This document shows positions 46,161-59,534 of a DNA stretch of 64,000 nucleotides, piece by piece (position 1 is the first letter of the stretch; each line of letters opens with the position of its first letter). The stretch is from positions 60,404,108 through 60,468,107 of the forward strand of contig NC_092225.1 of assembly GCF_036320965.1 (NCBI RefSeq), read 5' to 3'. The position numbers and the translations under genes were made by a program. The notes under the pieces were generated by a model. It did no database searches, was not told the origin of the DNA, and saw only the letters and a list, made by a program, of their open reading frames with translations. This stretch comes from Panulirus ornatus (Eukaryota; Arthropoda; Malacostraca; Decapoda; Palinuridae).

Positions 46161-46993
46161 CCGATACAGATAAACGATACGTAGAGGCATTTAGAAGAAT
46201 GGTCCCATCGAGAAAACACTTGCCTTCATCATTACGACACGAATCAGGTTATCAAGAATCGAAAAAGGAAGCAATTTCTTAATTACTTTCCATCACCTGG
46301 CTTTACTAATGCGTCCGGGTATAACGGATACATCTGAGAACCATAAACAATGCTGGTACTCGGCTCTATCACTGTTCAGTCGACCATGCTATTCTTTTAT
46401 GGGCTCCTCTCCCTAAAGTCTCCCTCCTACTCGTCTTCTTTCCTCTCAACTCACTCTTCAGTCCCTAGGTCCTTTTGCCTCCATTTTTTTCTTTCCCTTC
46501 CTCCCTTTTCCTACGCTCGATATGCCTCATTATTCCACCTCCCTCTGGCACCTGACATCAGCGGAGATGGCGTACAATTTTCATCTTAAGCAATGACAGT
46601 GATGCTCGAGTGATGACAACAATCACTTAAGGACTCGCCAGCGAAAGTGATTCTAACTGCTGGTTGCTGAGGAATGTTAACTTGGTCGGAAGAATGTAAT
46701 TCTATTGCAAGACGTCAGTTCTCAAGACGAATTCAGTGTCACGAGGGAACTCATGATGGCAAGAAGGCCATAAATATCCACTCATGGCTTTGAAAGTTCC
46801 TCGATACTTTTGTTACTTGTTTTTCATCTACGAATGTAATTTGTGACTGCGTACCCTCATGTGCTGTGTGAACATTTAAGAAGAAATATTATACCCTGTG
46901 CTAAATGGCATCTGTTTGCCTCCAGTGTGTCTCCAGCCAACCAACAGGTGGTGAAATAGGAGATTGGTTGAATTACATATATAAACATATATA

Positions 46994-46995
<2 letters not shown>

Positions 46996-47068
<73 letters not shown>
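46996..47068. repeat. (TA)n microsatellite
   Basis: The twin of 39993-40070, of slightly different length. Confidence 0.97.
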
Positions 47069-47070
<2 letters not shown>

Positions 47071-47286
47071 ATGGAGAAAGAACACTTCCCGTGTATTTGC
47101 TGCGTGCCGTAAAGACGACTGAAAGGGAAGGGAGCGGGGTCTGGAAATCCTCCCCTCCAGTGTTTACTTTTCCAAATTAAGGAACAGAGAAAGGGGCCAA
47201 GTGAGGATTTTCCCTCTTAGGTTCAGTCCTTTGTTCTTAACGCTACCTCGTTATCGCGGGAAATGGCGAATATGTATAAAAAAAAA
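47069..47286 (+). mobile_element. SINE-w copy 5' (second duplicate)
   Basis: Near-identical to 40071-40288, with a G-to-A change in the AGGGGAGGGAG block and one more A in the tail. Confidence 0.85.
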
Positions 47287-47318
47287 TTATGTATTCATTT
47301 ATTCATTTATTCATTATA

Positions 47319-47970
<652 letters not shown>

Positions 47971-48110
47971 CGTCTCTTCGTTGTATATAAACTGACTTAT
48001 ATTTCTTTCTTGTATTTACCCTGATGATGTGATTATTACACGAAAGCACACTTAGGAACTTGTGTTTCGTTTTCCCCGTGAACTATAGGAATATATATAT
48101 ATATTTTATC

Positions 48111-48678
48111 TTTTTTATTATACTTTGTCGCTGTCTCCCGCGTTTGCGAGGTAGCGCAAGGAAACAGACGAAAGAAATGGCCCAACCCCCCCCCCCCATA
48201 CACATGTATATACATACGTTCACACACGCAAATATACATACCTACACAGCTTTCCATGGTTTACCCCAGACGCTTCACCTGCCTTGATTCAATCCACTGA
48301 CAGCACGTCAACCCCGGTATACCACATCGCTCCAATTCACTCTATTCCTTGCCCTCCTTTCACCCTCCTGCATGTTCAGGCCCCGATCACACAAAATCTT
48401 TTTCACTCCATCTTTCCACCTCCAATTTGGTCTCCCTCTTCTCCTCGTTCCCTCCACCTCCGACACATATATCCTCTTGGTCAATCTTTCCTCACTCATC
48501 CTCTCCATGTGCCCAAACCACTTCGAAACACCCTCTTCTGCTCTCTCAACCACGCTCTTTTTATTTCCACACATCTCTCTTACCCTTACGTTACTCACTC
48601 GATCAAACCACCTCACACCACACATTGTCCTTAAACATCTCATTTCCAGCACATCCATCCTCCTGCGCACAACTCTAT

Positions 48679-48682
<4 letters not shown>
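48111..48682 (-). mobile_element. LINE-1w copy J' (second duplicate), young short-UTR form
   Basis: As 40990-41561, with a one-base C-to-T difference at about 48631 and a different C-run at 48186-48197. The ORF piece 48682-48308 is open from MDRVVRRRMDV to the stop after VYRG. Confidence 0.9.

Positions 48683-48744
<62 letters not shown>
48683..48744. repeat. (TA)n microsatellite
   Basis: A TA tract at the 5' end of LINE copy J'. The first-duplicate tract at 41562-41627 has an extra ATAATATAT phase break. Confidence 0.97.
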
Positions 48745-48746
<2 letters not shown>

Positions 48747-48764
48747 TTTTAAAATCCTCATTAT

Positions 48765-48916
48765 TTTTTTTTTTTTTTTTTTTTTTTTTTCCAAAAGGAA
48801 CAGAGAACGGGGCCAGGTAAGGATATTCCCTCAAAGGCCCATTCCTCTGTTCTTAACGCTACCTCGCTAATGCGGGAAATGGCGAATAGTTTAAAAAAAA
48901 AAAAGAAAAAAAAAAA
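48765..48916 (+). mobile_element. SINE-w copy 6' (second duplicate), 5'-truncated
   Basis: As 41645-41795, with tail CGCTACCTCGCTAATGCGGG and an A-run containing one G. Confidence 0.85.

Positions 48917-48984
<68 letters not shown>
48917..48984. repeat. (TA)n microsatellite
   Basis: A TA tract that ends at the 5' truncation point of LINE copy K'. Confidence 0.97.
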
Positions 48985-48991
<7 letters not shown>

Positions 48992-50089
48992 GCATTTATG
49001 GATCTGGAGAAGGCATATGATAGAGTTGATAGAGATGCTCTGTGGAAGGTATTAAGAATATATGGTGTGGGAGGCAAGTTGTTAGAAGCAGTGAAAAGTT
49101 TTTATCGAGGATGTAAGGCATGTGTACGTGTAGGAAGAGAGGAAAGTGATTGGTTCTCAGTGAATGTAGGTTTGCGGCAGGGGTGTGTGATGTCTCCATG
49201 GTTGTTTAATTTGTTTATGGATGGGGTTGTTAGGGAGGTAAATGCAAGAGTCCTGGAAAGAGGGGCAAGTATGAAGTCTGTTGGGGATGAGAGAGCTTGG
49301 GAAGTGAGTCAGTTGTTGTTCGCTGATGATACAGCGCTGGTGGCTGATTCATGTGAGAAACTGCAGAAGCTGGTGACTGAGTTTGGTAAAGTGTGTGGGA
49401 GAAGAAAGTTAAGAGTAAATGTGAATAAGAGCAAGGTTATTAGGTACATTAGGGTTGAGGGTCAAGTCAATTGGGAGGTGAGTTTGAATGGAGAAAAACT
49501 GGAGGAAGTGAAGTGTTTTAGATATCTGGGAGTGGATCTGTCAGCGGATGGAACCATGGAAGCGGAAGTGGATCATAGGGTGGGGGAGGGGGCGAAAATT
49601 TTGGGAGCCTTGAAAAATGTGTGGAAGTCGAGAACATTATCTCGGAAAGCAAAAATGGGTATGTTTGAAGGAATAGTGGTTCCAACAATGCTGTACGGTT
49701 GCGAGGCGTGGGCTATGGATAGAGTTGTGCGCAGGAGGATGGATGTGCTGGAAATGAGATGTTTGAGGACAATGTGTGGTGTGAGGTGGTTTGATCGAGT
49801 AAGTAACGTAAGGGTAAGAGAGATGTGTGGAAATAAAAAGAGCGTGGTTGAGAGAGCAGACGAGGGTGTTTTGAAATGGTTTGGGCACATGGAGAGAATG
49901 AGTGAGGAAAGATTGACCAAGAGGATATATGTGTCGGAGGTGGAGGGAACGAGGAGAAGAGGGAGACCAAATTGGAGGTGGAAAGATGGAGTGAAAAAGA
50001 TTTTGTGTGATCGGGGCCTGAACATGCAGGAGGGTGAAAGGAGGGCAAGGAATAGAGTGAATTGGAGCGATGTGGTATACAGGGGTTGA
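48983..50089 (+). CDS. LINE-1w RT and C-terminal ORF, 5'-truncated but open
   Basis: An open frame of 368 codons starting YVAFMDLEKAYDRVDRDALW (palm Asp in FMDLEKAYD). It continues with KVLRIYGVGGKLLEAVKSFY, GLRQGCVMSPWLFNLFMDG, LLFADDTALVADS (catalytic DD), NVNKSKVIRYIRVEG, CFRYLGVDLSADGTM, PTMLYGCEAWAMDRVV, RWFDRVSNVRVREMCGNKKS, KWFGHMERMSEERLTKRIYV and GRPNWRWKDGVKKILC, then the stop after VVYRG. The function would be reverse transcription of LINE RNA, but the endonuclease and RT fingers are missing. The first ATG comes from the TA/GTATG junction, not from a native start. It differs from the 61302-63686 ORF by few residues, for example SRVEG to IRVEG and AEEGV to ADEGV. Confidence 0.88.
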
Positions 50090-50302
50090 CGTGCTGTCAG
50101 TGGATTGAATCAAGGCATGTGAAGCGTCTGGGGTAAACCATGGAAAGCTGTGTAGGTATGTATATTTGCGTGTGTGGATGTGTGTATGTACATGTGTATG
50201 GGGGGGGGGGGGCCATTTCTTTCGTCTGTTTCCTTGCGCTACCTCGCAAACGCGGGAGACAGCGACAAAGTATAAAAAAAGAAAAAAAAAAAAAAAAAAA
50301 AA
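48985..50302 (+). mobile_element. LINE-1w copy K' (second duplicate), young short-UTR form
   Basis: 5'-truncated at the palm-domain block, followed by an intact ORF, the short UTR (50090-50275) with G12 near 50200, the terminal tail GCGCTACCTCGCAAACGCGG, poly(A) with one G, and a short TA run. It is in inverted, head-to-head orientation to copy J', with SINE-w between them. Confidence 0.93.
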
Positions 50303-50352
50303 TATATATATACTGGCATGAGAAGATTCATTCTAAATCTTGCCTTCAGCAA

Positions 50353-50985
50353 ATGGAACCACGGAAGTGGAGGCGAGTCACAGGGTGGGTGAGGGGGCGA
50401 AGGTTTTAAGAGGATTGTGAAATGTGTGGAAAGATAGGTTGTTATCTGGGAGGGCTAAAATGAGAATGTTTGGAGGTATAGTAGTCCTACTACGGGCTAT
50501 AGATGAGGATGTGCAGAGGAAGATATGAAATGTTTGAGGACAATATGTGCTGTAAGGTATTGCAAGGTGCTTTGATCAAGTAGGTAATAAAAGGTTAAGA
50601 GAGAGATGTGATAATAAGAAGGAGCTGAAGAGGGTGTCTTGAAATGGAGACGATGACAAAGAAGGCATATGTCAGAAGTGGAGAGGACTATTTGGAGGAA
50701 GGAAACGAGATTGGAAGCGTAAAGATGGAGTGAAAAAAAAGTTTTTAATGGCCTGAGGTCTGAATATACGGGAGGGTGTAAGGAACGAACGGGAGATAGC
50801 GAACTCGAGCGATATTGTATATATTGGGCAATGTGCTATCAGTGGACTGAACTGGTGCATTTTAAGCAGCAGGGTTAAACCACAGAAAGGTCAGCTGGGC
50901 CTGGCCATGGTCATAGAAGATGGGCTGCGGTTTCAATACATTTATACATGACGGCTTGTGAATAAATATGAGCGAGAGGCAAATT
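50353..50985 (+). pseudogene. Old LINE-1w-related copy L' (second duplicate)
   Basis: Begins at ATGGAACCACGGAAGTGGAG, cognate to the GTMEAEV codons, then RVGEGAKVL-like, MLYG-like and CEAW-poor segments with deletions, WRRKDGVKK-like and LNIREGV-like segments. It ends in UTR remnants (TTTAAGCAGCAGGGTTAAAC, ACATGACGGCTTG). Many indels; much older than the copy immediately to its left. Confidence 0.78.
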
Positions 50986-51964
50986 TTCCGTCCCTACCTG
51001 GATCTAAATCAGGAAGAACGCAATATTCGTCTTAGTTAAGACTTCACGACGTGCGATGTTTACCAATGGCTACCACTAACAGCGTCCTATGACACACCAG
51101 ACACACCTATGAAAAACTGCACTCTCCAGACAAACACGAGTTACACTTTCTTGTCTGGGCAGTGGACAGCATCCAGATCTTTAGAATTATAAATAGTGAT
51201 TCAAGATATCTCAGTACACCTCATGCCCAAGAAGCAACATGTACACACAATAAAAAATCATTCGGCATCCTTAAAGATCTGACAGAATATGACACATTGC
51301 GCGAGAAATTTTGAGAGAGAAAAAACAACTTAAGTACGGTGCATGGTGGGTATCCCTGGCGTGCTGAGATGCCAATTACTCTGTACCTTGTGACTGGTAT
51401 ACCATCTTACAGTGGCTCTACGTGCAAACTGTGCTTCGTGAACCACATTATGTTTCACGATACAAATCTACCACAACATTAGTGTTCACAATAACGCCAT
51501 AGTAATATCGATTCTTCCTACCATCAGAATTGCAGTCACAAAGCATTAGATACATCATAAGGGTTGACAGGTCATGTGCTAGGCTGGTTAATTGCTTGAC
51601 AGGAAAGGTAAACACGTTTCAGCAGAAGTTATTTTACTTTTCATTCTATCAGTAGCTAGTTACTGTTGGAATTTCCTGCTGCTCGCACACGGATTAATCT
51701 ATTTGGCATGGACACACAAATTCCCGTCATCTACGCTATGTAAAGATGTGGGTTAATGTCGTTCCATCTAACAGCGAGCGAAATCCTTGAATGGCATCGT
51801 AATTCTGTAGCTGCCATTCACATATTGACACTGATTGTGGGTTTGATTACTATATTACAGAGGATAATGCTTCGACGTTTTAGAGGATTTCGTATTAACA
51901 GTCTATGTATTCCCGTTAATTTAACGTTTAAATGCGACACGTGGCTACAAAACATATCACATTA

Positions 51965-51965
<1 letters not shown>
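50986..51965. other. Unclassified sequence across the right end of the duplication
   Basis: Sequence to 51643 is shared with 43746-44378; beyond that it is unique. No gene recognised. Confidence 0.5.

Positions 51966-52014
<49 letters not shown>
51966..52014. repeat. (CA)n microsatellite
   Basis: A perfect CA tract of about 48 bp. Confidence 0.97.
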
Positions 52015-52016
<2 letters not shown>

Positions 52017-53250
52017 TCATACAAAGAGAAACAGGGGTACCGAGTGTACGTACATATACGACAGCAAATACTTGCACCTCTATTGCCCTGTACTCACCCT
52101 ACCCAGATAAACACGCAGCATTGAAACATCTGACGACCTTCTCATCTCGAAGGAGCCACCCATACCCTTCTCCCGGGTGGAGATGCAGGAGACTCATAAT
52201 AGGGACCCTCTGATTAACTGAGTAACTACATATGATATAGAGATATATGGGTAACTGATGATACATAGATGTATAACTGTGGAAACTGCGCATAGAAAAC
52301 TAGCCCATGAAAAGAGTAACAACATAAGACAGAAAAATATTAATAGCAGTAGTGAACATATAAATCAGGCATCTACCAAAGCGAAGATGTCGCTAGTGTT
52401 GAAAATATTACAAAACATTTTCTCCTGTCTGGGTTTGACTTGACGTTAGATGACGACTGAAATTAAAACAGCTTCATGTTGAACACCTGATCATAATTCA
52501 TCTCCTTTTAGAGCTAAGTCGGCTTTGGAATTTACCAGTTACGTTCTTTAAAAAGAAAAATCGGAAAGTGGTTGTAAATGAAGAAATAACACGTCCAGGT
52601 CTGTTTCTTTTTTTTTTTTTGAACACAAAGCTCCCGTAATTTATGACATCTTAAAGTCAACTTAGGAGAAAGACATTTGGATGATTCTCAATAACTTCAC
52701 TGACGTACCTCTTTGTTGAGCACGGAATTTACCTTATCATCTTTACGAGTGTTATTTCTTATCTTACCACATCAGCTGCCAGCGTCATCCTCAGCGTCTA
52801 TAATCACTACTACGTCACTCTCGTCTCCCATTTGTTATGACGATTTTTCACCCGAGTGTATCGTTATTTTCTGCACGCGTTGTTCCCCTGGGTAATATTC
52901 ACGCTGCGCGCTCTGGGTCATCGTCAAGAGGATCGTGTCTGGAAAGCGCGAACTGCAGAGTGATTCCACTCGGTTCGAACGAGGTGACCGAACACTATCT
53001 TTTTTTTTTTTTTTGCACAGTGTAACTAATTTCCTTCAGTGATGTGATCCATTAATTAAGACGAAACTGTACCCTCAGACCTCCTGCTCTACTCGCGTGG
53101 CCTTGTCCTCTTGAGGGAGTCGACTATGGACCATGTCCTACGAAGAGACGAGGTGACATTTCTCCCTTTAGACCAACTCACTCCACGCGCCCCTCATCAC
53201 TCCCTGGTTCCACCTCCTCATTTGTTCCCCTCACCGATGATGCAAGTTTG

Positions 53251-53254
<4 letters not shown>
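52015..53254. other. Unclassified unique sequence
   Basis: No gene recognised. Poly(T) runs lie at about 52609-52620 and 52999-53013. Confidence 0.5.

Positions 53255-53311
<57 letters not shown>
53255..53311. repeat. (CT)n microsatellite
   Basis: A perfect CT tract. Confidence 0.97.
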
Positions 53312-53316
<5 letters not shown>

Positions 53317-53406
53317 ATGTTTTTAGACCGACTGATCGCTTATTGTCTTCACCGTCCCCTTCTACAGAACACACTCACTAGAGTTCTCATATTTCCCTAC
53401 GTCTCC

Positions 53407-53500
<94 letters not shown>
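53407..53500. repeat. (CT)n microsatellite
   Basis: A CT tract with one TTT interruption near 53454. Confidence 0.97.
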
Positions 53501-53802
53501 AGCAGTCGCACACAAACGTCTGGGATAACTTGCTTCCATTTCATGCTACAGATACAGTTACATCCCACCAAAAGCCAGTCACTCTCCTGTATCTCGACAG
53601 TCCGTTACATACAGCACGTCACGACAGTTGATATCTTACCAAAGAATAACACAGATACAAAGGACTACAACAGAATGATACAGAGGAACATAGACATAAA
53701 AAGAATTGAAACGTCAACAGACCATTGGATCCCTACCGAGGCTGATTGTGAGAACGGAGGAGGTCAGAGACTTGTAGATTAGCAGGGTAAAGAGGAGACA
53801 GA

Positions 53803-55119
53803 CATGACCTCATATTTTCATGCAACATATAGTTTGACGCTTAAAGAAAACGGGTTGTCACAGATCTCTAGAAAGACTTGACCTCCCCACATTTTCATGC
53901 AACATGTTATTTGTGACACGAAGAAAATGGGTTGTCACAGATCTCTAGAAAGACACGATCTCCCTTCATTTTCATGCAACATATAGTTTGTGAGAAAGAA
54001 AACGGGTTGTCACAGATCTCTAGAAAGACTTGACCTACCCACATTTTCATGCAACACATAGTTTGTGACACTTGAAGAAAACGGGTTGTCACAGATCTCT
54101 AGAAAGACTTGACCTCCCCACATTTTCATGCAACATGTAATTTGAGACACGAAGAAAATGGGTTGTCACAGATCTTTAGAAAGACACGATCTCCCTTTAT
54201 TTTCGTGCAACATATGGTATGTGAAACTTAAAGAAAACGGGTTGTCACAGATCTCTGATAAGACACAATCTCCCTTCATTTTCATGCAACATATAATTTG
54301 TGACACTTAAAGAAAATGGGTGGTCACAGATCTCTAGAAAGACACAATTTCCCTTCATTTTCATGGAACATATAATTTGTGACACTTAAAGAAAATGGGT
54401 TATCACAGATCTCTAGAAAGACATGACCTTCCTACATTTTCATGCAACATATAGTGTGTGACACTTGAAGAAAACGAGTTGTCACAGATCTCTAGGAAGA
54501 CATGACCTTCCTACATTTTCATGCAATATATAGTTTGTGACAATTGAAGAAAACGAGTTGTCACAGATCTCTAGAAAGACATGACCTTCCTACATTTTCA
54601 TGCAATAGATAGTTTGTGACAGTTGAAGAAAACGGGTTGTCACATATCTTTAGAAAGACACAATCTCCCTTCATTTTCATGCAACATATAGTTTGTGACA
54701 CTTAAAGAAAACGGGTTGTCACAGATCTTTAGAAAGACATGACCTCCCCACATTTTCATGCAACAAATTGTGTGACACTTGAAGAAAACGGGTTGTCACA
54801 GATCTTTAGAAAGACGTGACCTCCACACATTTTCATGTAACATATAGTTTGTGACACTTGAAGAAAACGAGTTGTCACAGATCTCTAGAAAGACGTGACC
54901 TCCCCACATTTTCATGCAACATATAGTGTGTGACACTTGAAGAAAACGGGTTGTCACAGATCTCTAGAAAGACATGACCTCCACACATTTTCATGCAACA
55001 CATAGTTTGTGACACTTGAAGAAAACGAGTTGTCACAGATCTCTAGAAAGACATGACCCCACACATTTTCATGCAACATATAGTTTGTGACGCTCGAAGA
55101 AAACGCGTTGTCACTGGTC
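53803..55119. repeat. 78-bp satellite, about 16 tandem units
   Basis: The unit consensus contains CATTTTCATGCAACATATAG, TTTGTGACACTTGAAGAAAA, CGGGTTGTCACAGATCTCTA and GAAAGACATGACCTCCC. Unit starts, scored by the GTTGTCAC word, recur from 53853 to 55107 every 76-80 bp. Variants fall into classes by the segment after AAAGAC (TTGACCTCCC, ACGATCTCCC, ATGACCTTCC). Units of the same class tend to be neighbours or to alternate in the first half. Most units contain adjoining AGATCT and TCTAGA palindromes. No open frame persists. Confidence 0.95.
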
Positions 55120-55704
55120 TTTTATTGACCTCAATGAACATGAAAAATGGGCACATTTAAGTAAGGCGTGCACACTGCTGTATACCGTCCAGGTTACCAT
55201 CTGTCGCTTCGTCTCCCACGTAGAGAACCTCAGGAATGCTTCCTAGCGCTACGAAATGTTGCTGTTCACCTCTTGTCATAATACGAACAAGAGAAAAAAA
55301 ATTCATATGAGCAAGTTAGTATCTAAGTTACTGAGATACGAAAAACTAAACGAAATAATTTAGGGTAAACTGCTGTAAAAACTAATAAGATCAAAGGCGT
55401 AACCTTCGTGTTGGCAACATCTATAAAAAATAATAAGACCAAAGGCGTAACCTTCGTGTTGGCAACATTGGTCCTGACATGTCATTATAATCCATGACGG
55501 GGATCGTTCTTCCAAAGCATTATGGTCCACTCCAGGCAAGACCGTAGGAGCGACACATATAGCAAATGGCTATATATGCATCACCCTTATCGGCCGAATC
55601 TTATAGACCTATTAAGTTAACAGACTTTGGCCATGACTGAACAGTTAAGACGATGGAATGTTGGTGTCTGATGTTTATTGCAACAGAATTGTCTGTGTCG
55701 GTTA

Positions 55705-55708
<4 letters not shown>
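55120..55708. other. Unclassified sequence with a 49-bp duplication
   Basis: AAAGGCGTAACCTTCGTGTT followed by GGCAACAT occurs at about 55394 and again at about 55441, with an AATAAGA(T/C)C lead. Nothing else recognised. Confidence 0.6.

Positions 55709-55782
<74 letters not shown>
55709..55782. repeat. (TA)n microsatellite
   Basis: A perfect TA tract. No mobile-element border is recognisable next to it. Confidence 0.98.
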
Positions 55783-55784
<2 letters not shown>

Positions 55785-56667
55785 CTTCAAATCCAAGACT
55801 TACATCATTTCCGCCTCCTTAAATCACGTTGACAATATGCACAATATTTTCTTAGAATCATCTACATATCTTCTAACCTTTACCATTCTAATCTGTGAGT
55901 TTCTGATACCTTCCTCACTCACAAACAGCCTCGATAGGATCCAATGGGCTATTGCTGCTTGAATTCCTTTCTATTCCTTCGTACACATGTCATTATCCTG
56001 ACGTATCGCTTTAGATGATATAAGTATACGGTAAAAGTGGCTCCAGAAAGTGCAAATAAGTCACGAATTATAGATTGGTCAACATCCTTAAATTACATTC
56101 AATATTGTCCTCTATAAGTTCTTAGGATAAGTCCCTCTAATCTTGCGTCTGCCTTGTAGCCATGAGTATGGCGCTACCGAGTGAAACTGTGAGGTGAGGC
56201 TCAGGATCAATGATTAGTCACGACTTGATGTAAGTGATGACAAGTGACGGTGGAACTGAGTGACGGATATCAACGGTAACGTCTGTGAACTGGCAGATGA
56301 ACAGGTGGTGGTTTGTGATCAATCACTTATGCATGAAAGACGTTCGCACAGTATTACATTCGCTGTTATTCTGACACGCTGGGCTGACACCGTATCAGCT
56401 GAATGGACTGTGATAAGGGATTTATCAAATGGAAATGCAGAATATACAACACAGGTATGATACACAGTTTTGTATTCTTCACAAGAAAATTCTTTACCGA
56501 ACTAGTAACATTTTGGGGTGATTCTGACAATCACAACCAAGGAAATGATAACGCTGATACGTAATGCAATGATAGGAAACAGTTCGAAAGGAAAAACAAA
56601 CACCTGAATATGATAAAAGGACCGGCAGATGTAAAGATCACAAAAATAAAGTGAAATAAAGTGATTG
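55783..56667. other. Unclassified sequence upstream of LINE copy M
   Basis: No gene recognised. Some of the last 100 bp may be LINE 5' UTR, but there is no second copy in the window to define it. The frame at 56260-56460 has no recognisable domain. Confidence 0.45.
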
Positions 56668-59534
56668 GGGTGTCTAAATGTGTGAGAATGTAACCAAGAT
56701 GAGAAAAAAGGAGAGATTGGTAGTATGTTTGAGGAAAGAACCTGGATGTTTTGGCTCTGAGTGAAACAGAGCTCAAGGGTAAAGGGGAAGAGTGGTTTGG
56801 GAATGTTTTGGGAGTAAAGTCAGGGGTTGGTAAGATGACAAGTGCAAGGGAAGGAGTAGCACTACTCCTGGAACAGGAGTGGTGGGAATATATGATAGAG
56901 TGTAAGAAAGTAAACTCTAGGTTGATATGGGTAAAACTGAAAGTGGATGGAGAGAGATGGGTGATTATTGATGCCTATGCACCTGAGCATGAGAAGAATG
57001 ATCATGAGTGTTTTGGGAGCAGCTGAGTGAGTGTGTTAGTAGTTTTGACGCAAGACACCGGGTTATAGTGATGGGTGGTTTGAGTGAAAAGGTGAGTAAT
57101 GTGGCAGTTGAGGGAATAATTGGTGTACATGGGGTGTTCAGTGTTGTATACAGAAATGATGAAGAGCTTGTAGATCTGTGTGCTGAAAAAGGACTGGTGA
57201 TTGGGAATACCTGGTTTAAAAAGAGAGATATACATAAGTACACGTATGTAAGTAGGAGAGATGGCCAGAGAGCATAATTGCATTACGTGTTAATTGATAG
57301 GCGCGCGAAAGAGAGACTTTTGGATGTTAATATGCTGAGAGGTGCAACTGGAGGGATGTCTGATCATTATCTTGTGGAGGCGAAGGTGAAGATTTGTAGA
57401 GGTTTTCAGAAAGAAGAGAGAATGTTGGGGTGAAGAGAGTGGTGACAGTAAGTGAGCTTGGGAAGGAGTCTTGTGTAAGGAGGTACCAGGATAGACTGAG
57501 TGCAAAATTGAAAAAGGTGAGAGCAAAGGACATAAGGGGAGTGGGGGGAAAATGGGATGTATTCAGGGAAGCAGTGATGGCTTTCGCAAAAGATGCTTGT
57601 GTCATGAGAAGCGTGGGAGCTGGGCAGATTAGAAAAGGTAGTGAGTGGTAGAATGAAGAAGTAAGATTATTAGTGAATGAGAAGAGAGAGGCATTAGGAC
57701 AAGTTTTACAGGGAAGAAATGCAAATGACTAGGAGATGCATAAAAGAAAGAGGTAGGAGGTCAAGAGAAAGGTGCAAGAGGTGAAAAGAGGGCAAATGAG
57801 ATTTAGGGTGAGAGAGTACCATTAGATTTTAGGGAGAATAGAAATGTTCTGGAAGGAGATAAATGAAGTGCGTAAGACAAGGGAACATATGGGAACATCG
57901 GTGAAGGGGGATAATGGGGAGGTAATAGCAAGTAGTTGTGATGTGAGAAGGAGATGGAGTGAGCATTTTGAAGGTTTGTTGAATGTGTTAGTGGCAAATA
58001 TATGGTGTTTTGGTCGAGTGTTGTGCGAAGGGAGAGGGCTAAGGAAAATGATTTGGTAAACAGAGAGGAGCTAACAAAAGCTTTGCGGAAGATGGAAGCT
58101 GGCAAGGCAGTGGGTTTGGATGCTATTGTAGTGGAATTTATTCAAAAAAGTGGGTGACTGTTGTTGACAGGATGGTAAGGATATTTAATGTATGTAAGAT
58201 TCACGGTGAGGTGCCTGAGGATTGGCTGAATGCATGCAAAGTGCCATTGTCGAAAGGCAAAGGTGATAAAGGTGAGTGCTCAAATTACAGAGGTATAAGT
58301 TGTATTCCTTAGGAAATTATATGGGAGGGTATTGATTGAGAGGGTGAAAGCATGTACAGAGCATCAGACTGGGGAAGAGCAGTGTGGTCTCAGAAGTGGT
58401 AGAGGATGTGTGGATCAGGTGTTTGCTTTGAAGAATGTATGTGAGAAATACCTAGAAAAACAAATGGATTTGTATGTAGCATTCATGTATCTGGAGAAGG
58501 CATATGATAGAGTTAACAGAGATGTTCTGTGGAAGGTTTTAAGAATATTTGGTGTGGGAGGCAAGTCGCTAGAAAGAAGTGAAAAGTTTTTATCGAGGAT
58601 GTAAGGCAAGTGTACGAGCAGGAAGAGAGGAAAGTGATTGGTTCTCAGTGAATGTCAGTTTGCGGCAGGGGTGCGTGATGTCTCCATGGTTGTTGAATTA
58701 GTTTATGGGTGGGGTTATGTAGGTGAATGCAAGAGTTTTGGAGAGAGGGGCAAGTATGCAGTCTGTTGTGGATGAAAGGGCTCGGGAAGTGAGTCAGTTG
58801 TTGTTCGCTGATGAAACAGCGCTAGTGACTGATTCGCGTGAGAAACTGCTGAAGCTGGTGACTGAGTTTGGTAAGGTGTGTGAAAGAAGAAAGCTGAGAG
58901 TAAATGTGAATAAGACCAAGGCTATTAGGTACAGTAGGGTTGAGGGACAAGTCAATTAGGAAGTAAGTTTGAATGGAGAAAAACTAGAGGAAGTGAAGTG
59001 TTTTAGATATCTGGGAGTAGATTTGGCAGCGGATGGAACCATGGAAGCGGAAGTGAGTCACAGGATGGGGGAGGGGGCGAAAGTTCTGGGAGCGTTGAAA
59101 AATGTGTGGAAGGCGAGAATATTATCTCGGAAAGCAAAAATTGGTATGTTTGAAGGAATAGTGGTACCAACAATGTTATATGGTTCCGAGGCGTGGGCTA
59201 TAGATAGAGTTGTGCGGAAGGGGGTGGATGTGTTGGAAATGAGATGTTTGAGGACAATATGTGGTGTAAGGTGGTTTGATCGAGTAAGTAATGAAAGGGT
59301 AAGAGGGATGTGTGGTAATAAGAAGAGTGTGGTAGAGAGAGCAGAAGAGGGTGTTTTGAAATGGTTTGGTCACATGGAGAGAATGAGTGAGGAAAGATTG
59401 ACAAAGAGGATATATGTGTCAGAGGTGGAGGGAACTAGAAGTGGGAGACCAAATTGGAGGTGGAAGAATGGAGTGAAAAAGATTTTGAGCCACCGGGGCA
59501 TGTAGGAGTGTGAAAGGCGTGCAAGGAATAGTGT

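Noticed and set aside
53803..55119. CRISPR-like array
   Set aside because: The whole 78-bp unit is repeated with variation throughout and there are no unique spacers; it is a satellite in a eukaryotic context.
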